Origin: Eubacteriales bacterium
GTDB lineage: Bacteria > Bacillota > Clostridia > Oscillospirales > CAG-382
DNA: 64,000 nt
Direction of reading: 5' to 3'
Assembly (NCBI GenBank): GCA_028702135.1
Contig: JAQVPJ010000003.1
Location: 1 to 64,000, forward strand
A program made the translations under genes and the position numbers. Of the stretch, positions 1 through 7,931 are shown piece by piece. Position 1 is the first letter of the stretch, and each line of letters opens with the position of its first letter. Below the pieces are notes generated by a model, which saw nothing but the letters and a program-made list of their open reading frames with translations, did no database searches and was not told where the DNA came from.

Positions 1-86
1 ACCTCGGTTCCGCTATCCGCTATCCCTCAGTCTTTTCCCCGCTCTCGCTCTGACTTCAGCTCTGCCGTCCGCGGGGCAGCTTTATT

Positions 87-115
87 AATATACCATACCA
101 TCTCACCTTTGTCAA
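87..115 (-). promoter_or_regulatory. Sigma-A promoter for a gene beyond the left edge
   Basis: On the minus strand there is a perfect TTGACA (110-115), a 17-base spacer and TATATT (87-92). The transcript would start near position 80 and run off the left edge. Bases 1-80 would then be a GC-rich untranslated leader. I see no start codon with a ribosome site in it, and I cannot identify the downstream gene. Confidence 0.75.
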
Positions 116-160
116 CACCTTTTTTTCGGTTTTTTTCTTTTTTTTTATATGCAAAACCAA

Positions 161-190
161 TAAAAAGCAAACTGTCAAAAGACTGTTTTT
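161..190 (-). terminator. Probable terminator after folC
   Basis: On the minus strand an 8-base stem with one mismatch (181-188 with 169-176) around a TTTT loop is followed by GCTTTTTATT. It lies about 25 bases past the folC stop and before the next minus-strand promoter. Confidence 0.5.
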
Positions 191-213
191 TAAGGTAACC
201 TAAGTACTGGATT

Positions 214-1488
214 TTATCTGGAAATCTGCTTTACCGAAGCCAGAACATCCCTGTACATATAAAGAGAACCGAGCGAAAATATTATTCCTTTCTGTCCCGC
301 ATTTCCTATCGCGGTTTGCACACCCTCCATAACATCGGAGCAAGCGGTAACGGGAAGTCCGTATTTCAACAGACATTCCTTAAGCTTAATAGCGGGCATT
401 GCACGGGGATTATCCGGAGTAACCGCTACAAACGACTCCGCATAGGGGTAAACGATGTCGATCATGGCATCAACATCCTTATCTGCCATTATTCCGAGCA
501 AAAAAACAGCTTTTCTGCCAGGGAGCTGCACTTTAAAGCTCTCTATTGCCGATAATACTCCCTGCGGATTGTGTCCGCCGTCCGAAATGAATAGAGGGTT
601 TTTCATAATAATTTCAAACCTCCCCTGCCATTTCACTTCCGACATTCCCTTATAAACAGCTTCATCCGGTATTTTCCTATCATTTAATATAAGCGTATCC
701 AATGCTTTAAGCGCAAGAGCTGCGTTTTCAAACTGATAAATCCCGACAAGCGGTATCGACACATCAATATATCTTTCATAATCAAAGCACAGCTTTTCAA
801 GTGTTATTTCTTTTTTTATTATTCTGCTGAAATCGGGCAATAATAGCTGGGCGTTTTCTTTTTTACACTTTTCTCTTATGACTTCCTCCGCCACCGGGTT
901 CCCGCCATAAAACACAACTTTACCGCCATTCTTGATAATTCCCGCTTTTGCATATGCAATCTCTTTCATTGTCGAACCTAAAACGTTCATATGGTCATAA
1001 TCTATCGTGGTAATAACGGCAAGCTCCGGAGTATCGATAACATTGGTGGAATCGAGTTCCCCTCCCATTCCGGTTTCCAAAACCACAATGTCACAGCTAT
1101 TGCGGTAAAAATACTCAAATGCTACCGCAGTAATCAATTCAAACTCGGTCGACAGATCCTGCATATTATCTGCATATTGCGAAACGAATGTCGTCAGTTC
1201 AGCAAGTTGGCTGTTTGAAATGGGTATTCCGTTGATACGCATCCTTTCGTTAAAAGAAACTATATACGGGGAGGTATACAGCCCTGTTTTATAGCCTGCT
1301 GCACTTAGTACTGAAGCGATCATCGCCGAAACAGAACCTTTTCCATTTGTTCCGGCTATATGGATAAATCTCAGCTTTTTCTCCGGATTTCCCATATATG
1401 CCAACAGCTCCCGGGTTCTTGTAAGCCCCGGTTTACTGCCCAACCATGATATTTTATGGATATACTTCATCGCTTCTTCGTAGTTCAT
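214..1488 (-). CDS. folC: Bifunctional folylpolyglutamate/dihydrofolate synthase
   Basis: This Mur-ligase-family cytosolic enzyme adds glutamate to dihydropteroate and/or tetrahydrofolates using ATP, which retains folates in the cell. The 424 residues match the family length. The P-loop HIAGTNGKGSVSAM sits near residues 42-55, followed by the folate-loop region (TGLYTSPYIVSFNERMRING). The GGELDSTN and TIDYDHMNVLG motifs, with the Mg-binding His, come later. The ATG overlaps the end of the upstream folT by 4 bases, so the two are co-transcribed. With the THF riboswitch ahead of folT, this reads as a folate uptake-and-retention operon. Confidence 0.95.
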   Translation of the reverse strand: MNYEEAMKYIHKISWLGSKPGLTRTRELLAYMGNPEKKLRFIHIAGTNGKGSVSAMIASVLSAAGYKTGLYTSPYIVSFNERMRINGIPISNSQLAELTTFVSQYADNMQDLSTEFELITAVAFEYFYRNSCDIVVLETGMGGELDSTNVIDTPELAVITTIDYDHMNVLGSTMKEIAYAKAGIIKNGGKVVFYGGNPVAEEVIREKCKKENAQLLLPDFSRIIKKEITLEKLCFDYERYIDVSIPLVGIYQFENAALALKALDTLILNDRKIPDEAVYKGMSEVKWQGRFEIIMKNPLFISDGGHNPQGVLSAIESFKVQLPGRKAVFLLGIMADKDVDAMIDIVYPYAESFVAVTPDNPRAMPAIKLKECLLKYGLPVTACSDVMEGVQTAIGNAGQKGIIFSLGSLYMYRDVLASVKQISR

Positions 1489-2024
1489 TTTTTATCCCAC
1501 TCGCTCATATCTTTTAACAATCTGCTCTCAAGCCCGGTCTTTGAAAGGTAATATATCAATACCGCTTCCAGAGCAGCGATTAAAACATAAACAGGTGCTC
1601 TGATTATCAGCACCGAAACGAATGTAGCTCCGCTCATTTTTGAAAGAGCAAAAGATGAATATGCTATCGTCCCGAATGAATTGGTTACAAATGTGATAAG
1701 AAGCATATTCACTAAGCTTTTTTTCTTCAGAAAAAAACGCTTGATCAGCGCGGGAACCAACCCGACAATAATCGATGTAGGCGCTAACAATGGATTCCAT
1801 CCGAACGGAGACAGATACGTAGCACCGATAAAATCCGATATAAAACCCACAGAAATTCCCGCTATAGGTCCGAACCACAGAGAAGCGAGAATTACAGGGA
1901 CATTGGTAAGGGAAATCCTCAGTGTTGCGGGATCTACCGTTATTGAGAGCAGCCTTGCGAAAACTATGCTCAATGCTGTGAGCATGGACAAGAAAACAAG
2001 AGTTTTTGTGTTTAGCTTTTTCAT
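1485..2024 (-). CDS. folT: Folate-specific ECF transporter substrate-binding (S) component
   Basis: This integral membrane S component captures folate and works with a shared EcfA/EcfA'/EcfT energizing module, which is not in this window. From the ATG at 2024 it is 179 residues, the usual S-component length, with about five or six hydrophobic segments. The N-terminal stretch ending in RISLTNVPVILASLWFGP is typical of the FolT family. I chose this start over a longer reading because GAGAGGTG lies just upstream and family similarity begins at MKKLNTKTLVF. It is followed directly by folC and preceded by a THF riboswitch, which supports folate as substrate. Confidence 0.88.
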   Translation of the reverse strand: MKKLNTKTLVFLSMLTALSIVFARLLSITVDPATLRISLTNVPVILASLWFGPIAGISVGFISDFIGATYLSPFGWNPLLAPTSIIVGLVPALIKRFFLKKKSLVNMLLITFVTNSFGTIAYSSFALSKMSGATFVSVLIIRAPVYVLIAALEAVLIYYLSKTGLESRLLKDMSEWDKK

Positions 2025-2183
2025 AAAAAATACACCTCTCCAATTATTTCGCCACATACAGCAAAATAGCAAGAAAGGCGTTTTTACAAACGCTGATATT
2101 AGCTTGCACAACACAGACTTCCGCAAATCGTATGCTTGCAAATACTTGCAAAGAAATGCATACAGTCAGTATTTTTATAATTG

Positions 2184-2299
2184 CTGCAGCGGGATGCAAA
2201 ACCTGTACCGCAAACCATATGCATATTGCAAATGGTTTTTCGTTTGACCGTCAACTCCCCGTACGGCCAACACTTGACGCACAGATCTTTACTCTGCTG
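2184..2299 (-). promoter_or_regulatory. Tetrahydrofolate (THF) riboswitch upstream of folT
   Basis: Read on the minus strand, the 5' part is GCAGAGTAAAGATC followed by GCGTCAAGTG. The 3' part is GCGGTACAGGTTTTGCATCC followed by CGCTGC. These match the conserved 5' (GAGUA...GCGUUAAGUG) and 3' (GCGGU...UUGCAUCCGCU) blocks of the THF riboswitch class. The outer GCAG/CTGC ends can pair as P1. The element starts at the predicted transcription start and precedes a folate transporter and folC. A stem followed by a T-rich stretch at about 2074-2096 could be the expression platform. Family known; assignment by eye. Confidence 0.82.
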
Positions 2300-2304
2300 T
2301 ATGC

Positions 2305-2333
2305 ATTCTATACGCAAATCATCTGATTGTCAA
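2305..2333 (-). promoter_or_regulatory. Sigma-A promoter of folT-folC
   Basis: TTGACA (2328-2333), a 17-base spacer and TAGAAT (2305-2310) lie on the minus strand. The predicted start at about 2298 coincides with the 5' end of the THF riboswitch. Confidence 0.8.
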
Positions 2334-2370
2334 TATACAGAATGCATAAATTTAACTTCTTTTATGACAT

Positions 2371-2414
2371 AAAAAGTATAAGGTATAGCAAAGGATTTTC
2401 TTTTACTATACCTT
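2371..2414 (-). terminator. Terminator downstream of spoVM
   Basis: On the minus strand a 9-base perfect stem (AAGGTATAG at 2406-2414 with CTATACCTT at 2380-2388) is followed by ATACTTTTTATG. It separates spoVM from the folT promoter. Confidence 0.65.
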
Positions 2415-2448
2415 GACCGTACAACCTTTATTTTGTATTGCCAAAGCG

Positions 2449-2529
2449 TTATTTCTCCTTTTTTTTACCGAACAGTGCCCTGAACAGAGGACGTAAGAAA
2501 CGCGGCGGCTTGATGACATAGATTCTCAT
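2449..2529 (-). CDS. spoVM: Stage V sporulation protein M (SpoVM), 26 residues
   Basis: The 26-residue peptide starts MRIYVIKPPRFLRPLFRALF and ends GKKKEK. It matches Bacillus subtilis SpoVM (also 26 residues, MKFYTIKLPKFL...RAMLG...) at the K/R-x-Y-x-I-K start, at Pro9 and in the RA-x-x-G region. SpoVM is an amphipathic helix that recognises the convex outer forespore membrane and anchors SpoIVA, nucleating the coat basement layer and allowing cortex formation. GGAAAGAG lies about 3 bases before the ATG. A gene for a SipL-type protein, whose C. difficile homologue binds SpoIVA, lies divergently about 450 bases away. Found by reading the sequence; too short for routine ORF calling. Confidence 0.88.
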   Translation of the reverse strand: MRIYVIKPPRFLRPLFRALFGKKKEK

Positions 2530-2631
2530 ATACTCTTTCCCTATTCTCCGACGAAACATATAAATTCAAAAAGAGAGACTTTTCCGCTTATCGTCGGACA
2601 GGCGGTTCTCCCGTATAATTATTCTTTTACT

Positions 2632-2778
2632 CTATTTACAGAACAGAAAAAAACCCGTTGTGACTATAATCGCCGCCTGAACACATACAAGAACACCCGA
2701 CGGCAGTAAGGCGCACAATAAAACTCCCCCACCGAAGGTTAAAGCGGCAACACCTATCGTTTTTCCCGTGCACCTCAT
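2632..2778 (-). CDS. Small hydrophobic membrane protein of unknown function
   Basis: Starting at the ATG at 2778 (AAAGGA about 8 bases upstream) this encodes 48 residues: a short MRCTGKTIG head and then an almost continuous hydrophobic stretch ending at LFCK. It could form one long or two short membrane helices with a Pro-Ser-Gly turn. I do not recognise a named family. It lies about 100 bases upstream of spoVM on the same strand, so a sporulation role is possible but unproven. A longer 65-residue reading from 2829 has no better ribosome site. Confidence 0.55.
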   Translation of the reverse strand: MRCTGKTIGVAALTFGGGVLLCALLPSGVLVCVQAAIIVTTGFFLFCK

Positions 2779-2923
2779 AGCATTATCCTTTTCTCCGGCG
2801 ATATGTAATTTAATTATGTAAAAAAGCAATCGTCGCTCCCCGCCGGCGGAATGACCTTTTTATTACATCAAAATCAGTATAAATTAACGCCTTATGAAAT
2901 CATTGCCTTACAATATAGTTTAT

Positions 2924-2952
2924 TCATATTATCGATTTTGGCTACATATAAA
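2924..2952 (+). promoter_or_regulatory. Sigma-E-type promoter of the SipL-like gene
   Basis: TCATATT (2924-2930) matches the sigma-E -35 consensus KMATATT at every position. A 14-base spacer leads to CATATAAA (2945-2952), 6 of 8 to CATACAMT. This is the geometry expected for mother-cell sigma-E and fits SipL, which is a sigma-E regulon member in C. difficile. Confidence 0.65.
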
Positions 2953-2977
2953 TTAAACAAAAAAGCGAAAGGATGCG

Positions 2978-4525
2978 ATTATAATAAAAACTTCAGTAAG
3001 GGAAATCTATATTCCTAAACGGTTGCTGCACACAACTGTTGACAAGGATTTAGAGCTTGAGAGCTCTCTGCCTGATTATTGTCCCGATATCTCAAGACTT
3101 ATAAGAGTGGATTGTGTGCCGGTTATAGAAAGCAGCGAGATAAACGGTGAAAAATGCGTTGTTGTCGGTAAAATCATTTGCAATATGATATATGAAACCG
3201 ATTACAAGAACAAGGTTAAGAGCGCTGTGTTTGAAAAGGACTTTACTCATAACTTCGATGTCCCGATGCAAAACAGCGTGGACCCCGTTCCGGAGGTGAC
3301 TACACGCTGCGCACATATTTCCTGTAAAATGCTCAGTCCGAGAAAATTCATCATCAAATCAAGGGTAGAACTGAACCTTGATGTATTCGCCAGTACCGTT
3401 ATGAAAACGGCAGACACCGAAAGCGGCGACAACACATTCTACAAGACGGTCGAAATAAGCTATGAAAAAAAGCTTAAACCCTATAACGAAGAATTTGATT
3501 TTGAGGAAGAGATTCCGCTTATGCAGAACGAAAAATCCGTTGGTGAAATCGTTTATGGGAACATCCGGTTGCAGCCTCCTCAGGTAACGGTTACGGGAAA
3601 TGACGCGCATATTAAAACAAATGCGGTTATTAAGCTGCTGTATGAGGCGGAAAATTCCGACAACGAATTGATTATGTCAACTAAAATACTGCCTCTCGTC
3701 ATGACCATGAGCAATCTTGATATCAATGAAGAAAACAGGATTTCCGTTTCGCTCTCGGTTCCAAAGGAAAAACTATCGATCGAGCTGGATACCTATGGCG
3801 AGAACAGAGTAATAAGAGCCGAATTCACGGCATTTGCAAAAGCTGCAATCGCGGAAAAGGTAAATGAAACCGTCGCAACGGATATGTTCTCCTCGGATTG
3901 TTTACATAAAACTGAAAATGCAACAGTTAATCTTTTGATGGCAGCCACAGAATTCGATCGCACATTTGCCATAGATACGGAGATTACGCCTGATAGAACC
4001 ATTATCGCTCCTTTGTTCGACACCGATATAACAATAAATGAATTAAAAGCCGAACAAAGTGAGGGAGGTGTCGTAATCAGCGGTACTTATACGGTCTCGA
4101 TTTTGGGTCTGACGAATGAGGGAGTCGAAAGCTTTGATTTTACGGGTGAGTTCAGTGAATTCATCACAGCTGATTTTCCAATGGGTGTCGGTTCTATCGA
4201 GGTCTCGCTGTATCCGTTTGATTATACCTCGACGATGATGTCAGACGGTAACATTTCACTCAGAATCATCATCAACGCTAAAATTAGAGCATATACAGAA
4301 GAGATGAAAACATTTATCTCGACAATAATAAGTCAAGACCCTCTCGCAAAAGAAAAAGAGAGCTATTCCGTTGTGTATTATTACCCGAGCAAAACCGATT
4401 CTTTATGGACTATTGCGAAAAAGTATTATGTAAACCCAAGCGCCATAAAGGCAGCGAACCCTAACACCTTTGACGAAAACGATATGCCGAAAATCGGCAC
4501 CAGAATGGTTTTAATAAAAAAATAA
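2978..4525 (+). CDS. sipL: SipL-like spore coat morphogenetic protein (SPOCS/DUF3794 + LysM)
   Basis: Family members have SPOCS (DUF3794) domains followed by a LysM domain; in C. difficile SipL binds SpoIVA to assemble the coat. The protein shows repeated SPOCS-like blocks (KDLELESSLPDYCPDISRLI near the start, later blocks around residues 190-260 and 350-430). The C-terminal LysM is YYPSKTDSLWTIAKKYYVNP...IKAANP...IGTRMVLI. The family N-terminus (KTSVREIYIPKRLLHTTVDK) is encoded upstream of the first standard start (TTG 3023, no ribosome site). In that frame only ATT 2978, ATA 2981 or ATA 2984 follow the AAAGGA at 2968-2973, so translation probably uses a non-AUG codon. The ATG at 2973 is out of frame and stops after three codons. 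Length is about 514 residues. Confidence 0.85.
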   Translation: MIIKTSVREIYIPKRLLHTTVDKDLELESSLPDYCPDISRLIRVDCVPVIESSEINGEKCVVVGKIICNMIYETDYKNKVKSAVFEKDFTHNFDVPMQNSVDPVPEVTTRCAHISCKMLSPRKFIIKSRVELNLDVFASTVMKTADTESGDNTFYKTVEISYEKKLKPYNEEFDFEEEIPLMQNEKSVGEIVYGNIRLQPPQVTVTGNDAHIKTNAVIKLLYEAENSDNELIMSTKILPLVMTMSNLDINEENRISVSLSVPKEKLSIELDTYGENRVIRAEFTAFAKAAIAEKVNETVATDMFSSDCLHKTENATVNLLMAATEFDRTFAIDTEITPDRTIIAPLFDTDITINELKAEQSEGGVVISGTYTVSILGLTNEGVESFDFTGEFSEFITADFPMGVGSIEVSLYPFDYTSTMMSDGNISLRIIINAKIRAYTEEMKTFISTIISQDPLAKEKESYSVVYYYPSKTDSLWTIAKKYYVNPSAIKAANPNTFDENDMPKIGTRMVLIKK

Positions 4526-4534
4526 GCTCCGAAT

Positions 4535-4597
4535 AAAAAAACCGTCATTACCCGCCGTTTCTTTTATGAACCGGTATCGGAATGGCGGTTTTTTATT
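4535..4597 (+). terminator. Terminator after the SipL-like gene
   Basis: AAAAAACCGTCATT pairs with AATGGCGGTTTTTT around a 34-base loop, ending in a T run. It lies 10 bases past the stop codon. Confidence 0.8.
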
Positions 4598-4708
4598 ATT
4601 TAAGAGATTAATTAGTTGTTATTTTGTTACCATTAACCGCCCGGTTTAATATACTGTAAATATAAATACTTATCCGAAAGTAAATAACACGGGGGAAATG
4701 AGTCATAT

Positions 4709-5566
4709 ATGTCTGATAATGTAAAAATTTCAATTATAGGAGGAGATTTAAGACAGCTTGTAGCTGCAAGGATGTTTTCCGAAAACGGAATAGAAACAGC
4801 GGTGCATGGATTTGATCTGTATTGCGGTGATTTTTCCGCAGTAACAAAGTGCAGGACACCTGCGGATTGTATACACGGTTCTTCCGCTGTAATACTTCCG
4901 CTACCCTGTTCGGTTGACGATGAAAATGTCAACACGCCGCTGCATGACGAAAAAATCCCGCTCAGTGAGATTTTTTGCCATGTATCCGATGAACAAATAC
5001 TCTGTGGGGGCATGATCAACTTCTGCCGACCGAACAGTTATGATTATTATGAAAGGGAGGAGCTGAAAATCCTAAATGCAATCCCTACCGCGGAGGGAGC
5101 GATAGCGATTGCTCTCGATAAAATGCCGATAACATTGCACGGAGCCAAAGCGGTGATTCTGGGGTACGGTCGTATCGGGAAAGCGCTCGCGGAACGGTTA
5201 AAGGGCTTAGGTTGCCATGTTACCGTTTGCGCAAGAAAGGATAGTGACCTTGCGTTATGCGAATCCTCCTCATACAGAGCGGTACATATGCGTCTTTTAA
5301 GTGAGGTAGTATCGGATGCAAATGTGATTTTCAATACCGTTCCGGCAGTCATTTTAAACGAATCCATTCTCGATTGTGTTGATTTTCGAACTCTGATAAT
5401 AGACCTTGCCGGAAAACCGGGCGGAATTGACTTTTCAGCCGCAGAAAAATGCGGTTTGAATGTCATACAGGCGTTATCGCTGCCCGGAAAAGTTGCGCCC
5501 GAAACGGCGGGTAGTATAATATATAAGACGGTAAATATCATTCTCAAGCAGGAAGGAGTTCTTTGA
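4709..5566 (+). CDS. dpaA: Dipicolinate synthase subunit A
   Basis: With DpaB this makes dipicolinic acid from the lysine-pathway intermediate dihydroxytetrahydrodipicolinate; the product is made in the mother cell and loaded into the forespore. The 285 residues show an N-terminal ISIIGGDLRQLVAARMFSENG segment and a Rossmann motif AVILGYGRIGKALAERLKG near residues 148-166. The end is a DpaA-typical LIIDLAGKPGGIDF...SLPGKVAPETAG. A GGGGG ribosome site lies about 13 bases before the ATG. dpaB starts one base after the stop, so the two are one operon. In spore formers the operon is under mother-cell sigma-K or sigma-E; I could not identify a convincing promoter here. Confidence 0.93.
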   Translation: MSDNVKISIIGGDLRQLVAARMFSENGIETAVHGFDLYCGDFSAVTKCRTPADCIHGSSAVILPLPCSVDDENVNTPLHDEKIPLSEIFCHVSDEQILCGGMINFCRPNSYDYYEREELKILNAIPTAEGAIAIALDKMPITLHGAKAVILGYGRIGKALAERLKGLGCHVTVCARKDSDLALCESSSYRAVHMRLLSEVVSDANVIFNTVPAVILNESILDCVDFRTLIIDLAGKPGGIDFSAAEKCGLNVIQALSLPGKVAPETAGSIIYKTVNIILKQEGVL

Positions 5567-5567
5567 T

Positions 5568-6128
5568 TTGAAGCTGGCTTATGCCATATGCGGGTCATTC
5601 TGCACGCATGACAAAGCGTTGAATGTGCTCGGGCTTCTGGCAGAAAAACATTCTATAACACCTATTTTCTCCGAGATAACGGCGGTGACTGACACCCGCT
5701 TCGGCACAGCGATTGTACTGAGTAGAAAAGTCGGCGAGATTTGCAGGGAGAAAATAATTAGTTCCATAATGGAAGCAGAGGAAAAAATAACAAAAGGTAA
5801 ATATGATGCTTTAATAGTAGCTCCGTGTACCGGAAACACACTTGCTAAAATAGCCAACGGTATAACAGATAGCACGGTTACAATGTGCGTCAAAGCACAG
5901 CTCAGAAACCGCCTTCCGGTTATTATCGGGCTTGCAACCAATGACGGGCTCAGCGCCAACCTATTCAATATTGCGATGACACTTGAAAAGAAAAACATTT
6001 ATTTTGTGCCATTCGGACAGGACAATGCTGTAGAGAAGCCGACGTCTCTTGTTTGCGACTTCGATAAAATAGAGAGCACGTTTGAATCGGCTGTTCAGAG
6101 CAAACAACTGCACCCTTTGTTATCGTAA
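5568..6128 (+). CDS. dpaB: Dipicolinate synthase subunit B (flavoprotein-like)
   Basis: This is the partner of DpaA in dipicolinate synthesis, from the flavoprotein family of phosphopantothenoylcysteine decarboxylase-like proteins. The 186 residues show the family start KLAYAICGSFCTHDKALNVL. The flavin-binding region is YDALIVAPCTGNTLAKIANGITDS, and NDGLSANLFNIA and YFVPFGQDNAV follow. The start codon is TTG at 5568, with GGAAGGAG at 5551-5558 nine bases upstream. B. subtilis SpoVFB is about 200 residues, so this is full length. Confidence 0.93.
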   Translation: MKLAYAICGSFCTHDKALNVLGLLAEKHSITPIFSEITAVTDTRFGTAIVLSRKVGEICREKIISSIMEAEEKITKGKYDALIVAPCTGNTLAKIANGITDSTVTMCVKAQLRNRLPVIIGLATNDGLSANLFNIAMTLEKKNIYFVPFGQDNAVEKPTSLVCDFDKIESTFESAVQSKQLHPLLS

Positions 6129-6136
6129 AACTTAAA

Positions 6137-6176
6137 AAACGCAAAACACCATAAAAAGCGTTTTGCGTTTTTATTA
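6137..6176 (+). terminator. Terminator after dpaAB
   Basis: AACGCAAAAC pairs with GTTTTGCGTT around a 12-base loop and runs into TTTTATTATTT. It overlaps the end of the convergent gene at 6174 and may act in both directions. Confidence 0.8.
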
Positions 6177-7850
6177 TTTCGTGCTGCTTGTTACAACGGG
6201 AAGGAAATTTGAATATTCTTCCGCAAGGTTCGGTGTAGGTTCTCCGGTTTTCGGGTTATATAAGTACTGGTAACAGAAAAAGCAATATCCATCTGCCCAT
6301 TTACTCTCAAAAATATACTCAAATGAGCGTTTAAGCACATCCTTGTTATTTATCCATTCGTATTTTCCCTCAACCGTAACCGCCCATGCGTTTATAACCC
6401 CGTTATATGCGTTAAAAGCGTTTCCGCCTGACAGACCTACATAATACTTTACTTTTGGATTGGTTACCAGCGACGCCCATTCATCAACAGTCTCTGCAAA
6501 CGGGCAGGAGCCATGCAGGAATCCGAAATAAATTTGCGGCAGTATATAATCTATAAATCCGTCCTCACTGCACCATTTGGCGACATCGATAAAATAAGTG
6601 GAACGAAGATAAGTAAGATTGCCCGCAGGTGATACTCCGAAAACCGCGCTTTTATCTGTTGAATGCGTTGTGTTATAAAGACTTTTTACAAGAATATTTA
6701 TATTGTTCTCCCTGAACTCGGAAAGCGAGGTATATCCGCTTTTTGCAAACGCTGCCGAATCGAACGATGCACTCGTGGTCGGGTAGAAATAATCATCTAT
6801 ATGTATTCCGTCAACATCATATTTGTCAAGAATCTCAGCCGCTCCGTTGCATATCAGCCCGATGACTTCCTGATATGCCGGGTTAAGGTATAGTCTGCCT
6901 TCTACCTCTACGATCCTGTCATTTTTTGCGTTATACCATTGTTTTGTAAGATATTTATCGCTTACGGAGTTCATCTCCGTGACTGTTTGCAACCGAAGCG
7001 GGTTTATCCAAGCATGTACCGAAATCCCCGCATATTTCGCTTCTTCTATGTAAATCTTTATCGGATCATAGCTTATCGATGTTCCGCTGCTCCCTTTAAC
7101 GTACAGAGATACGGGAAAAAACTGCGACTCATACATACTGTCTCCGAACGGTCGCATATGCAGAAAAACAGTATTGAAACCATCGTGCTTGATGTTTTGC
7201 AGCATTTTTCTCACAAGTGCGATATAGGAGCTTTTTTCACGTTGAACACCGTTATTTACATACAGTGCGTTCATGTCATACTGCGATATCCAGATGCCCT
7301 TCATATAATCATCTGCAGCCTCCCCGACACGTATTTTTTCTCCCGGAAAGCTCTTTTCAAATACCGTTTTGTATGATCGTGTTATTGTTTCCGAATAGGT
7401 ATAATAAAGCTCTCCCGACAACATATATCCAAGATAAGCCCTCACCGCAAATACCGTATCGACCGAATCAATTGTTATCCCGCTTTTGGTAACGTAATAG
7501 TCTATGTAGGAGTAGCTCGAAAACCCCTTTTTACCCAAGTAATTACTTATTCCCTGAGCGCGTAAATTCTCAATACCCGATTCCAGATTTCCATCGGGCA
7601 TAAACGCAAGCTCGTTATTAAGTGAATCCATCGGACAGATCAATATTCCCATCGAAACGACCGACGAGTCTTCAAGCAGGCGTGAAGAGGTGTACCTTGC
7701 TCCGAAACGCAGCGCTCCCAATTCGGGGTTTATTGTCGCACCCAGCAAGGTCAATGCGTTATTTTCGTCAACAGCTTCGATTTTCGGCACAATTGAAAAA
7801 ACCGATAATATTATAGCAAGCAATAAACATACAGCAACTTTATAACGCAA
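6174..7850 (-). CDS. GHL10-family (DUF187) glycosidase-like secreted protein
   Basis: The 558-residue protein starts at TTG (GGAGG upstream) with a hydrophobic signal segment (VAVCLLLAIILSVFSIVP). It then has about 160 residues of unassigned N-terminal domain. A GHL10 TIM-barrel follows from about residue 180: GIWISQYDMNALY, GFNTVFLHMRPFGDSMYES, ISVHAWINPLR, DGIHIDDYFYPTT and GFIDYILPQIYFGF. GHL10 proteins are predicted glycoside hydrolases acting on wall or extracellular sugars; substrate unknown. The acidic DD in HIDDYFYP and the downstream QIYF are candidate active-site positions by family analogy. Its nearest neighbour is a shorter paralogue of the same barrel. Confidence 0.82.
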   Translation of the reverse strand: MRYKVAVCLLLAIILSVFSIVPKIEAVDENNALTLLGATINPELGALRFGARYTSSRLLEDSSVVSMGILICPMDSLNNELAFMPDGNLESGIENLRAQGISNYLGKKGFSSYSYIDYYVTKSGITIDSVDTVFAVRAYLGYMLSGELYYTYSETITRSYKTVFEKSFPGEKIRVGEAADDYMKGIWISQYDMNALYVNNGVQREKSSYIALVRKMLQNIKHDGFNTVFLHMRPFGDSMYESQFFPVSLYVKGSSGTSISYDPIKIYIEEAKYAGISVHAWINPLRLQTVTEMNSVSDKYLTKQWYNAKNDRIVEVEGRLYLNPAYQEVIGLICNGAAEILDKYDVDGIHIDDYFYPTTSASFDSAAFAKSGYTSLSEFRENNINILVKSLYNTTHSTDKSAVFGVSPAGNLTYLRSTYFIDVAKWCSEDGFIDYILPQIYFGFLHGSCPFAETVDEWASLVTNPKVKYYVGLSGGNAFNAYNGVINAWAVTVEGKYEWINNKDVLKRSFEYIFESKWADGYCFFCYQYLYNPKTGEPTPNLAEEYSNFLPVVTSSTK

Positions 7851-7931
7851 TTATACTCCTCCGCTCAAAATAACAGCAATTTTAAAACTATAAATCTTAT
7901 ATTCATATTCTATATGTCGAAATGCGGCTTG

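Noticed and set aside
3023-4525. TTG 3023 as start of the SipL-like gene
   Set aside because: No ribosome site, and it would remove conserved N-terminal residues of the first SPOCS domain.
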